DNA from: Nocardia cyriacigeorgica NBRC 100375
GTDB taxonomy: Bacteria; Actinomycetota; Actinomycetes; Mycobacteriales; Mycobacteriaceae
Direction of reading: 5' to 3'
Assembly (NCBI RefSeq): GCF_000308555.1
Contig: NZ_BAFY01000014.1
Coordinates: 1-39,603, forward strand
Length of the DNA stretch: 39,603 bases
Positions 15,734 to 24,228 of the stretch are shown one piece after another (position 1 is the stretch's first letter; every line of letters starts with the position of its first letter). The notes beneath the pieces were generated by a model. It was not told the DNA's origin, searched no databases, and worked only from the letters and a program-made list of their open reading frames with translations. Both the position numbers and the translations under genes were made by a program.

Positions 15734-18700
15734 TTATCTGATCCGGATCGGGGAGTCCTCGGCCAGCCCGGAGCGGGTCGCCGTGGTGACATTCAGTTCG
15801 GCCGGGGCCGCGTTCGGATCATAGGGGGTGAACTGTTCCAGCGAACCCCAGTCCCGGCCCCAATCGTCGTTCAGATACGTCGGGATGGTCTCGGCTTGCA
15901 GGAGGAGCTCGGTCCAGCCCAACGGACCGCCGCCGATGTCGTCCTGCCAGGCGTTGGAGGCGTCGGAGCCGACGCGGTCGGGCAGGATGCGCCAGCGCGG
16001 GACCTCGGCCACGCCGTAGCGGTGGTCGAAGGGGCGCTGGCAGGGGAAGGCGAGGCCGACATGCCAGTCCAGCAGGACCGGGTCGGTGTGGCCGACGACC
16101 GAATCGAGGGTGGCCAGACGCGGCAGGCGGGGTGGGGTGATGGCCAGCCATTGGCGCTGGGTGATGTCGTTGTCGGTGGCGACCAGGCGCACCGCGTTCA
16201 CCTCGGCGGGCAGCTGATCCAGCGGCACCCGCAGGTTGCGCCAGGACGGCGCCGGTCCGATATCGGTCGGGGTGATCGCACCGAGGACGGTCATGGTGCC
16301 GTCGGCGGCGCGGGTTCCGTACTCCAGCACCAGGTCCTGGCCGTAGGTGAGCACGCCGTCGGCGTCGACGGAGCGGATGCGGCCGGCCGCGGTGATGGCC
16401 AGCACCCGGTAGGCGGGGTCGTCGCGCATGGAGTCGGACAGGTCCAGGCGGTACCACTGAGTGGTGAGCTTGGCCTGCTTCTGGTCATCTTCCTGGTAAC
16501 TGCCGAGCACCGGTGTGCGGGCGGGATCGAGGCCGAACGGCAGCGCCACGGTCGAGCCGTTGATCCCGGCCTGCGCGGTGGTGCCGCCGCCGGTGCCCGC
16601 GCCGGTGGTGTCGCTGGTCTTGTTGTCGTTGTCGGATTCGACGGTGTTGGCGCCGCCGCCGGCGACTTCCTCGGCGTCGGCGGTGAGATCGTCGGCCACC
16701 CCGTCCGGGGTGAAACCGACTGTCTCCACGCCGGATTCACTGGAAACGAGGCCGTCGGCGGGATCACCTTCGTACGGAACCAGCAGGGAGTCGGCGGTAT
16801 TCGTTTCCACCAGCACCGAATCGGCCAGCGCGCACGGCTCACCGGCCAGCGAGCGCACATTCGATTTCGCGACCGAGTATGCCGGGTACTGGGAGACCGC
16901 GGCCTTGGCCAGCGATGCCACCTCGAAGATCACCATCAGCGCGGCGGCGATCGTCAACGGGGCCGAGGCGTATCGGCCCCACCGGGAAGCGCCGGCCCGC
17001 CGATACGGCTGCCGGTAGTGCAGCCACAGCGCGACCAGCAGCGCGATCACGCTGAGCCCAAGGAACAGCGTCGACACGCCCTTGCCCGCCACCAGCGGCG
17101 CCTTGTCCCACCACGGGACACCGTAACTGGAGACATACCACCAACCGTTGGACCCGGTGAAGGTGATGGCGAGCAGGAACAGCACCGCTGCCGCGAACAG
17201 CGCCCGGTTGCGCGCCGAGCGAATCCCGTTGACGCCCACCGCGACCGCCGCGAGCGCGGCCAGCGAACCGGCCAGGCCCGCGTACACGCCGAAGTGATGG
17301 GTCCACTTGGTCGGCGTCCACATCATCAGTAGCAGTGAGGCGAACACGATGCCGAGAATGCGCACCGACGGCCCCCGCGAGGTACCGGGAATGCGGCCCT
17401 TGCGCAGCACTTGCAGCACGCAGACCAGCAGGCACAGCAGCATCAGCAGCACACCGAACCGGCGCGACAGCGAACCATCGGGCGCCAGCATGAGCAGTGA
17501 ATCCCAGCGCGTGCGTTCGTCGAACCAGGCGACATTCGGCCCGACGATGGTGCGCACCCGGGTGGCCTCCATGACCGTGGCGAGTGTTTGGTCGGCGAAG
17601 ATGACGACCAGCACCAGAGTTCCGGCGGCGAGGCCCGGTGCGAGCAGTGACGCGTAACGGAAGAGCCCGCTGGCGAGCGAACCGCGCGGGCGCAGCGCGC
17701 CATCCGGGCCGGCCTCGCCGGTACTCCGAACTCGCGCCCGCGCCTCGGCCGGCACCGACTGCGTCGCAGCTTCCCCACGCGCCCGCTTCACGATCACCTG
17801 CAACACCGGCCGCGATCCCGCGATCAACGCCGCGATGCAGATCAACCCGGTCGGCCCGGCTGCCAGCGAGAACGCCGCGATGAGAATGCCGATCGCCGCG
17901 GGCAGCAGCCGCGAGGTGGCGATGGCTCGCTCGATCGAGCACCAGGTGAGCAGCGCACCGGCCGCGATCAGCGGTTCGGGCCGCAGCCCATTGTCGTAGG
18001 GCAGCCAGAAGGCCAGGAACACCAGTCCGGCCGTCCACAACGCCACCTTGTTGCGGCGCACCCGCGCACCCAGCCGAGGCAACACCTCACGGCTGATCAC
18101 CAGCCAGCACACCACCCCGGCCAGCAGCGCAGGCAGCCGCATCCACGGGCTGGCGTCGGAGATGCGCGTCATCCACGACAGCACCTCGTACGACCAGCCG
18201 AACGGCGCCTCCGGCACCCCGAACCAGCGGTAGTAGTTGGCCATGTAGCCGGCGTGCTCGGAGGCGCGCGCCATGTTCAGGATGTAGCCGTCGTCGGAGG
18301 TGTTGGCCCCGATGACGTGCCAGAGCGCGAGCGTGCCGAGCACCGCCCCGTCGGCGAGGGTGAACCGCCACCAGTGTGCGGGCAGGAAGCGGCGTGCGCG
18401 GCGGCCGTCGGAGGTGTCGAGCAGATGCAGCGCGATCAGCGCGACGATGGTGCTCAGCACCGCGACGATCATCGCGGCGAGCTTCAACACGCTCGGCGAG
18501 GAACTGAAGCGTGAATCGATCTCGGCGTGCAACCGGATGCCGTCGAGCCGGTCCTGCGCCAATTCGGTGAACACGCCGACCATCTGCGGCCGGATATCAC
18601 GAGTGACGGTGGCGCGGAACGGTGTTCCGTCCGCGCGATTCACCCCGACGATCTCCGCGCTGGTGGCCGTGGCTTCCGAGGTGACCCGCACGGTGTCGCA

Positions 18701-19075
18701 GTCGCCGATCTCCGCCACCGGCGCCGACAGCAGCGGTACGTCACGTAGCAGCACCGTCAGCGAGCCCTCGCGCACCGCGACGATCAGCCCCTTGGCCGAG
18801 GCCTGATCCGATTCCATCGGGATGGTGGATACCAGCGTGCCCGTCGCGTCGCGCAGCACCGGGCACGGCACCGTGAGATCGAGGCGCAGCGGCTCGTAAC
18901 TCACCAGTGGCGCTTCCACGCTCGTCTGCCCGGCCTGCGGCCAGTCGAGCACCGCCCGGTCCTGACGCACCGGCAGCAACGGGGTCAGCAACGCCAGCAC
19001 GAATCCGAGAAATCCGGAGACGAGGGCGATCAGGCGGAGACGGTTGAACGCTCTGGGAGATCGGTCCGGTCGCAC
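15734..19075 (-). CDS. Arabinosyltransferase, Emb family (EmbC/EmbA-like)
   Basis: A complete GT53 arabinosyltransferase of 1,113 residues, the usual Emb size. It has an N-terminal membrane anchor (residues ~12-36), a periplasmic carbohydrate-binding domain to ~190 (TSVEAPLVSYEPLRLDLTVP), then about a dozen membrane helices. The catalytic Asp pair is D261-D262 in GANTSDDGY, with Met268 where EmbB M306 aligns. The C-terminal domain carries GINGSTVALPFGLDPARTP, PCQRPFDH and RDWGSLEQF. The GTG at 19075 is preferred: it lies 8 nt after a TAGAGT -10 hexamer and gives a normal N-terminus. ATG 19144 would add 23 Arg/Pro-rich residues. It is the last gene of the minus-strand dprE1-dprE2-aftA run and converges on the HNH gene. 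The MARASEHAGYMANYYRW block is closest, from memory, to EmbC/EmbA. Confidence 0.93.
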   Translation of the reverse strand: MRPDRSPRAFNRLRLIALVSGFLGFVLALLTPLLPVRQDRAVLDWPQAGQTSVEAPLVSYEPLRLDLTVPCPVLRDATGTLVSTIPMESDQASAKGLIVAVREGSLTVLLRDVPLLSAPVAEIGDCDTVRVTSEATATSAEIVGVNRADGTPFRATVTRDIRPQMVGVFTELAQDRLDGIRLHAEIDSRFSSSPSVLKLAAMIVAVLSTIVALIALHLLDTSDGRRARRFLPAHWWRFTLADGAVLGTLALWHVIGANTSDDGYILNMARASEHAGYMANYYRWFGVPEAPFGWSYEVLSWMTRISDASPWMRLPALLAGVVCWLVISREVLPRLGARVRRNKVALWTAGLVFLAFWLPYDNGLRPEPLIAAGALLTWCSIERAIATSRLLPAAIGILIAAFSLAAGPTGLICIAALIAGSRPVLQVIVKRARGEAATQSVPAEARARVRSTGEAGPDGALRPRGSLASGLFRYASLLAPGLAAGTLVLVVIFADQTLATVMEATRVRTIVGPNVAWFDERTRWDSLLMLAPDGSLSRRFGVLLMLLCLLVCVLQVLRKGRIPGTSRGPSVRILGIVFASLLLMMWTPTKWTHHFGVYAGLAGSLAALAAVAVGVNGIRSARNRALFAAAVLFLLAITFTGSNGWWYVSSYGVPWWDKAPLVAGKGVSTLFLGLSVIALLVALWLHYRQPYRRAGASRWGRYASAPLTIAAALMVIFEVASLAKAAVSQYPAYSVAKSNVRSLAGEPCALADSVLVETNTADSLLVPYEGDPADGLVSSESGVETVGFTPDGVADDLTADAEEVAGGGANTVESDNDNKTSDTTGAGTGGGTTAQAGINGSTVALPFGLDPARTPVLGSYQEDDQKQAKLTTQWYRLDLSDSMRDDPAYRVLAITAAGRIRSVDADGVLTYGQDLVLEYGTRAADGTMTVLGAITPTDIGPAPSWRNLRVPLDQLPAEVNAVRLVATDNDITQRQWLAITPPRLPRLATLDSVVGHTDPVLLDWHVGLAFPCQRPFDHRYGVAEVPRWRILPDRVGSDASNAWQDDIGGGPLGWTELLLQAETIPTYLNDDWGRDWGSLEQFTPYDPNAAPAELNVTTATRSGLAEDSPIRIR

Positions 19076-19083
19076 GGGACTCG

Positions 19084-19089
19084 ACTCTA
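19084..19089 (-). promoter_or_regulatory. Putative -10 hexamer of the second emb gene
   Basis: TAGAGT on the minus strand, 8 nt before GTG 19075. It would start transcription at the codon itself. This suggests emb has its own promoter besides read-through from the upstream gene, whose stop is 128 nt away. Confidence 0.4.
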
Positions 19090-19203
19090 ACCGGCGGCGC
19101 CGGAGCCGGCCCACGCCCTGCCCGGGGCGGGGGAGGGCGATCATTCGACTTCCCGATGCGCCGGTACGCAGCCGACCGCGCCCTGCTCGCCCGGGAGCCG
19201 AAA

Positions 19204-21060
19204 CTAGCGCAGCGTCCGCACGTCCCACACCCAGACGTCCTGGACCCGGATCGGTCCGGTGCCGAGCAGCTCGGTCATCGTCTGGCGCAAGGTCGTGGCG
19301 TTGGTGGTGCGCGGCAACACCACCACATCGGCCTGCCAGTACCGCAGATCGGCCAGCGCCGCCGCGCGATCGTCGGCGTCGATCTCTGGAACCTGACCGG
19401 TGTCCTGCGCCTTGACCAGTAGCGATGCCGTTGCCCGGGCGGCGGGGCCGTAGATGCCCTTCTTGTCCGCGCCGGTGGGGCCGACGAAGTAGCCGCCCGC
19501 GAGCGGGAAGGTGAAGCGCGCGTCGGCCTGCCAGCGCAGCGCTCGCGCGTCGGGTGGGCGCGGCGGCGGTACCACCACCACCGAGCCGTGGTCGACGTAC
19601 TGGTCGACGGTGCCCTCGGCGAAGAACTGCGGCGTCTCGTGGCGCTCGGCCACCGGAAGGATCGTCGGCACCAACGGCAGCAGCGCGAAGGCCAGCGCTG
19701 CGAACCAGCCCAGCGGCTTGGGGTCGACCGCCGACTCCTTCCACAGCGCGACGGCCCGTTCGGTGGCCAGGGCGAGGATCACCGCGATGGCCGGGATCGC
19801 GGCCATGGTCAGCCGGGATTCCAGCATGGAATTGACCAGCGGCACCGATTCCAGCAGCCGCCACGGCAGCGCGATGCCGGTGGATTCCTTGCCGAACTTC
19901 GCCTCCGAACCCAGCGACAGCACCCCGAACACCACGATGACGCCCGCCGCGGCCCGCACCAGGCGTTCGCGCCACAGCAGCGCGACGGTCGCCACCAGCA
20001 GCAACAGCAGCGGCCAGCCGAAGTAGGCGTTCTGTTCGGTCGGGTTGATCGCGACGCTCTGACCGGGGGAGAACATCCCGCCGAGCGATTCGGAGGGGAA
20101 TTGGGTGATGGCTTTGAGGTCGTTGCCCATCTGGCCGTGGTCGATGGACCGGTAGCTCTGCGGCCCGAAGAACTGCCACCACAGCGGAATCTCGGTGAGC
20201 ACCAGCGTGATCACCGCGGCCAGCGCCACCGTCGGCGTGATCCGGCGCAGGATCCGCAGTCCGGCACGCGGTTCACGCAGGTAGTAGCCGATCGCGAAGA
20301 CGGCGAAGGCCAGCGCGAAGATCAGCAGCGGTTCCTCGCCGAGCGCGATCTGCATGGCCACCAGCAGCCCGAGAATCACCGCGTCACGCACCCGTCGGCG
20401 CGGGCGCGGCCGGCCGGGCACGCTCGCCCGCCGCGCCATCCGGATCACCTGCCCGGCGATCAGCGGCAGCAGCACCAGCACCACGAAATTCGGGTGCGCG
20501 TTGGCGTGCGAGATCATGGCGGGCGCGAACCCGCAGAACAGCCCACCGATCACGGCGGCGGTGCGCGAGCGCACCAGCTCCCGGGAAAACAGCCAGTACC
20601 AGGCGAAGGCGGTGCCGCTCAGCCCGAGGGTGAGGACGAGCACGAAGGTGACCGTCGGTCCGAACAGCAGGGTGACCGGCGTCAGCGGGATGCCGACGCC
20701 GAACATGGCCGTATTGGCCATCATGTTCACCCCGGCAGGGAAGTTCTGCAGATGCGTGCCGAGCGGGTTCTGCAGGTTGGCCACCGAGTGCGCGGTGACG
20801 GCGAAGAACCACTCCCACATGGTCTGGTCCTGACCGCTCTTGATCAGGTACGAGCCGCTGGTATCGCGCCACTGCCCGGACAGGACGGTCGCGGCGAGCA
20901 GCAGGTAACCCGCGCCGATCAGTAGATCGGCGCGCGGTATGCGCAGGCGTGCGCGGGTTCGTTCGGGGGTGAGCCGCTGGACCGTCGTCCCATCCGCCGC
21001 GACGTCCACCGCCGTCGATCCGCCCCGCTCGACGTCAGGTTCCCCACTCAAAACGTACAA
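19204..21060 (-). CDS. Polytopic membrane protein, GT-C glycosyltransferase-like, unknown
   Basis: A 618-aa integral membrane protein with a 40-residue cytosolic N-terminus, a first membrane helix at ~45-62, an external loop holding Asp78-Gln79 and Glu83 (SGQDQTMWEWFF) and NFPAGVNMMANTAMFG, then about ten more helices and a soluble C-terminal ~120 residues. An acidic pair in the first loop followed by an N-P/F-P-x-G-V-N block is the layout of GT-C glycosyltransferases such as AftA (Asp119-Gln-Glu121 next door). It lies between aftA and emb, a place with no gene in the mycobacterial cluster. A GAGGAG site is 3 nt before TTG 21060; TTG 21051 is an alternative with 12-nt spacing. Gaps of 86 and 128 nt separate it from aftA and emb. 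I cannot name its substrate; arabinan or another wall glycan is inference. Confidence 0.8.
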   Translation of the reverse strand: MYVLSGEPDVERGGSTAVDVAADGTTVQRLTPERTRARLRIPRADLLIGAGYLLLAATVLSGQWRDTSGSYLIKSGQDQTMWEWFFAVTAHSVANLQNPLGTHLQNFPAGVNMMANTAMFGVGIPLTPVTLLFGPTVTFVLVLTLGLSGTAFAWYWLFSRELVRSRTAAVIGGLFCGFAPAMISHANAHPNFVVLVLLPLIAGQVIRMARRASVPGRPRPRRRVRDAVILGLLVAMQIALGEEPLLIFALAFAVFAIGYYLREPRAGLRILRRITPTVALAAVITLVLTEIPLWWQFFGPQSYRSIDHGQMGNDLKAITQFPSESLGGMFSPGQSVAINPTEQNAYFGWPLLLLLVATVALLWRERLVRAAAGVIVVFGVLSLGSEAKFGKESTGIALPWRLLESVPLVNSMLESRLTMAAIPAIAVILALATERAVALWKESAVDPKPLGWFAALAFALLPLVPTILPVAERHETPQFFAEGTVDQYVDHGSVVVVPPPRPPDARALRWQADARFTFPLAGGYFVGPTGADKKGIYGPAARATASLLVKAQDTGQVPEIDADDRAAALADLRYWQADVVVLPRTTNATTLRQTMTELLGTGPIRVQDVWVWDVRTLR

Positions 21061-21146
21061 CCACTCCTCGTACCGGCCGGATCAGCAGCCCACCGTACCC
21101 AACCATCCTGAGCCGGAGGTGACAAGCCGGTCCGGGCCGGCCGAGC

Positions 21147-23159
21147 TCACCGCGCGACGGTGACCAGCGTGAACGGACCGATATCGGTGCTGGTGAAGCG
21201 CGGATCGTCGAACAGCGAAGCCGGGAAAGCGACGGTGTACCGGCTCACATTCGGATCGTTCGGGTAGACGTCCTTTGCAAGCCTCAGGGTGTAGTCCTCG
21301 CCGCTGCGCCGGAACAGGAACGCATCCGGTGCTCGCCACGGCGCCGACGCCATCGCGTCCAGCAGCTCCTGCGGGGATTCCAGCTCGCTCCAGGCTTCGA
21401 TCTCTGCCGCGCGTTCGCCGAATTCGGCGAGCGGGTTGGCGTAATGCGAGGTCAGGCCCTGGAATCCGAAGTACGGGTAGTAGGCGAGGAAGGTGGTGTC
21501 GGCGGTGAGCAGCACCGTCTCCGACCGAGGACGCCCGGTCTGCGCAGTGAGGGCGGCGTCGATCTCGCGGTAGTAGGCCACCGCCGACGGGTCGCGCTGA
21601 TCGGCGCGGACGCCGACGCCATCGGTGTCGGTGTAGGCGGTGGTGATCTCCGGCGCAAGCACCCGGGGAATGTCCTGGGTGAAGGCGAGTGCGCCGACCA
21701 GCGCCACCACGACGGCCACGATCCGGAACCGCTCGGGTTCGTTGAACCCCTGATACGCCGCCCGCGCCCCTTCCACGAAACCGAACGCCCCGGCCGCCGC
21801 CAGCAGCACCAGCAGAATCGGCTCCAACCGGAACGACAGCAGCGTCGTCCCCGCCACGGTCGCCAGCATCGACAGCAGCGACCACAGATACACCGCGAGC
21901 ACACCGATCCCGAGCGCCTGCGCTCGCCGCGACGACCCGGCCCGCAGCACCAGCCAGATCGTGCCGATCAGACAGAATCCGCCGCGCAGCGAGAACTCCA
22001 TCATCGGGAACGGCAGCTCGGCGCCGGCTTCCGGCAGATAGTGGAAGGCGGTGCCGCCGCTGGGCCAGGTACCGCCGAGCAGTTCCAGCAGGAATGGCAG
22101 GTAGACCGTGAGTGCGATGAGCCCGGCGATCGCGCCGATGACGATCAGTCGCGTGATCGGGGAGATCGCCGCTCGCCAGGCGCCACCCTTCGGCGCCGAC
22201 CGGTCGACCTCGACACTGGAATCAGAGCTGGTCCGCGCGACGACAGCGGCACGCCGCCGTGAGTGCCCCTGCGCCCGCCGCGCCCACACCGCATACCCTG
22301 CCGCGACCAGCGCCATCAACGTCACCGCGAACGCCGCGAAGGCCAGGTACAGCGTGTAGAAGGTCGCCGCGACCCCCAGGAACAGTCCGGTGCCGATCAC
22401 CGCGCCCCAGCCTCCGGCGGTTCCCCGCTGGTCGGCGGGCCGGTGCAGCGCACCCCAGGCCAGCACCAGCACCGGCGGCAGCAGAACCGCGATGACGGCG
22501 CCGTAGGCCTCCGGCGAGGCATAGGCGACGCCGAACGCCGTCACCGCCGCAGTCACCGCGACCGCCCAGTCCGCGCGGATCAGCTCCGACCACAGCACCA
22601 GCGAGATCACCGCCGCCACCGCGATCGAAGCGATGGCGTAGGGCTTGAAGACCTCCCACCCGTCCATGCCGAGCACATTCGCCACCCGGCCGCCGATCCA
22701 GAACCATCCGGCCGGATAGAACGGCGGCAGGTCCGCGTAGGTCATATCGCGCAGCGCGGCGCTGTCGGTGAGCCGGGTCAGGTATTCGGTGCGGAACTCC
22801 TGATCGACCGAGACGCCGAACAGGTACAACTTGGTCGCGGCCAGCGGCATCCCCAGCGTCACCGTGACGAACGCCGAAATCCCGGTCCAGGACAGCAGTT
22901 TCGCCAGCCACAGCTTGCTCTTGCGCCGGATCAGCACAATCGAGGCGACCAGCAGCACGGCCGAAGCGACCTGGCCGACCGTCGTCAACGCCCGAGTCAC
23001 ATTGGAGGAGTTGAACGCGGGCCACTGCACCAGCGAAAACGCGTACAACCCGATGGCCGACACAGCTGCCGCGACCAGCGCGGCCGCAGCTGCCTGTCCC
23101 AGCGCGCCTCCGATCCGGCGCACCAACTGCCCCGACCGCACTTCGTCGTTCGTTGTCAT
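21147..23159 (-). CDS. aftA: Galactan 5-O-arabinofuranosyltransferase AftA
   Basis: A 670-aa GT-C (GT85) membrane enzyme that transfers the first arabinofuranose from decaprenyl-phosphoryl-arabinose to the galactan. The N-terminal half has about eleven helices; the first large loop contains Asp119-Gln120-Glu121 (FGVSVDQEFRTEYLTRL), the conserved acidic site, and YADLPPFYPAGWFWIGGR follows. The C-terminal ~180 residues are soluble and external (DPSAVAYYREIDAAL, FLAYYPYFGFQGLTSHYANPLA), ending TSTDIGPFTLVTVAR. A charged insert at ~290-320 lies in a cytosolic loop. ATG 23159 is chosen; GGAGG lies 12 nt upstream and a TTG four codons earlier sits right against that site. The order dprE1-dprE2-aftA is the same as in M. 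tuberculosis and C. glutamicum, but a hairpin and 289 nt separate dprE2 from aftA. Confidence 0.93.
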   Translation of the reverse strand: MTTNDEVRSGQLVRRIGGALGQAAAAALVAAAVSAIGLYAFSLVQWPAFNSSNVTRALTTVGQVASAVLLVASIVLIRRKSKLWLAKLLSWTGISAFVTVTLGMPLAATKLYLFGVSVDQEFRTEYLTRLTDSAALRDMTYADLPPFYPAGWFWIGGRVANVLGMDGWEVFKPYAIASIAVAAVISLVLWSELIRADWAVAVTAAVTAFGVAYASPEAYGAVIAVLLPPVLVLAWGALHRPADQRGTAGGWGAVIGTGLFLGVAATFYTLYLAFAAFAVTLMALVAAGYAVWARRAQGHSRRRAAVVARTSSDSSVEVDRSAPKGGAWRAAISPITRLIVIGAIAGLIALTVYLPFLLELLGGTWPSGGTAFHYLPEAGAELPFPMMEFSLRGGFCLIGTIWLVLRAGSSRRAQALGIGVLAVYLWSLLSMLATVAGTTLLSFRLEPILLVLLAAAGAFGFVEGARAAYQGFNEPERFRIVAVVVALVGALAFTQDIPRVLAPEITTAYTDTDGVGVRADQRDPSAVAYYREIDAALTAQTGRPRSETVLLTADTTFLAYYPYFGFQGLTSHYANPLAEFGERAAEIEAWSELESPQELLDAMASAPWRAPDAFLFRRSGEDYTLRLAKDVYPNDPNVSRYTVAFPASLFDDPRFTSTDIGPFTLVTVAR

Positions 23160-23406
23160 CGGCGCGCCCAACCTCCGGCTCCTACTCGTCCGCCCGCACG
23201 TCCGGGCCAGCCTAGTGGAGCCGGCGCCGTCGTCCGATATGCCTCGAGTCGGTACGCCGGGTTACGCGATCGTCGCGCGGAGCATCCAGCATCACTGGAA
23301 AGGCGCAGCCTCGCCCCGCCGATATCCAGTGCGCAGTCAGTCGAAAGCGCAGGCCCGCCAGGCGGGCCGAGACCACGGATCATTCGGACGGTGAAACCGG
23401 GCGGCA

Positions 23407-23440
23407 CCGCAGCCGGGGCCGCCGTCGATCCCGGCTGCGG
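23407..23440 (-). terminator. Strong hairpin between dprE2 and aftA
   Basis: CCGCAGCCGGG (23407-23417) and CCCGGCTGCGG (23430-23440) form a perfect 11-bp stem with a 12-nt loop, starting 8 nt after the dprE2 stop on the minus strand. There is no T run, so it may be a processing or stability element that partly uncouples aftA from dprE1-dprE2. A second inverted repeat, GGCCCGCC-A-GGCGGGCC, lies at 23352-23368. No small gene was seen in the rest of the 289-nt gap. Confidence 0.5.
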
Positions 23441-23448
23441 ACAGCTGC

Positions 23449-24228
23449 TCACATGGGCAATTTGCGGAAGATCGGGCGCGGGATGTGGCGCAGCACCGAC
23501 ATCAGGTAACGCACCTGGCCCGGAGCCCAGATGAGCTCCTTGCCCTTCTGCGAGGCCTCGACCGCGAGTGCGGCGACCTCTTCCTTGTCGACGGTGAACG
23601 GCGCTTCCTTGGCGCCGGTCGCCTTCCAGTGCTCGAGCGTGGTGGTGGTGCGCACCTGGCCCGGCCGGATGACGAGCACGCGCGGGCCGTAGGGGCGCAG
23701 CGCCTCGCCGAGGCCGAGGTAGAAGCCGTCGAGACCGGCCTTGGTGGAGCCGTAGACGAAGTTGGAGCGGCGCACCCGCTCACCGGCCACCGAGGACATG
23801 GCGATGATGCGGCCGTAGCCCTGCGCCTTCATCTTCTCGCCGACCAGCACACCGACCGACACCGCGGCGGTGTAGTTGATGCCGACGATCTGCACCGCCT
23901 TGCGCTGGTTCTGCCACAGCTCCTCGGCGTCACCGAGGATGCCGAAGGCGACGATGGCGACGTCCACATCGCCGCCGTCCCAGGCCTGTTCGATCACCTT
24001 GGGGTGGCTGTCGGTGTCGAGCGCGTCGAAATCGATGACATCGACCTGCTCGGCCCCGGACGCCTTCATCTGCGCCACCGCGGTGTCGCGCAGCGGATCG
24101 CCCGGCAGGGTGGCCAGGATGATCCGGGCGGCGCCCTTCTTCAGGTACTCGGCACAGATCGCCAGCCCGATCTCCGACGTTCCGCCGAGCAGCAGGATGG
24201 TCTGCGGGTTGCCTACTGCGTTGATCAC
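23449..24228 (-). CDS. dprE2: Decaprenylphosphoryl-2-keto-ribose reductase DprE2
   Basis: A 259-aa short-chain dehydrogenase that reduces decaprenylphosphoryl-2-keto-erythro-pentose to decaprenyl-phosphoryl-arabinose with NADH, the second half of the DprE1/DprE2 epimerisation. The cofactor motif is [12 protein letters not shown] near the start; the [16 protein letters not shown] and [29 protein letters not shown] blocks are the DprE2 signature; the catalytic residues are Ser in [12 protein letters not shown] and Tyr/Lys in [12 protein letters not shown]. The C-terminus is [13 protein letters not shown], almost the same as the mycobacterial end. The GTG start at 24228 overlaps the dprE1 stop as GTGA, so the two enzymes are translationally coupled. 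Confidence 0.96.
   Translation of the reverse strand: MINAVGNPQTILLLGGTSEIGLAICAEYLKKGAARIILATLPGDPLRDTAVAQMKASGAEQVDVIDFDALDTDSHPKVIEQAWDGGDVDVAIVAFGILGDAEELWQNQRKAVQIVGINYTAAVSVGVLVGEKMKAQGYGRIIAMSSVAGERVRRSNFVYGSTKAGLDGFYLGLGEALRPYGPRVLVIRPGQVRTTTTLEHWKATGAKEAPFTVDKEEVAALAVEASQKGKELIWAPGQVRYLMSVLRHIPRPIFRKLPM

Noticed and set aside
15674..17332. 552-codon plus-strand frame
   Set aside because: Antisense shadow of the second emb gene; Gly/Arg/Val-rich without recognisable domain.
15734..20182. One open minus-strand frame of 1,482 codons
   Set aside because: Only the part from 19075 encodes Emb. The upstream ~1,000 nt overlap the real GT-C-like gene in another frame and translate to Arg/Gly/Ala-rich shadow sequence.
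19588..20925. 445-codon plus-strand frame
   Set aside because: Antisense of the GT-C-like gene; Arg/Gln/His-rich product typical of shadow frames.
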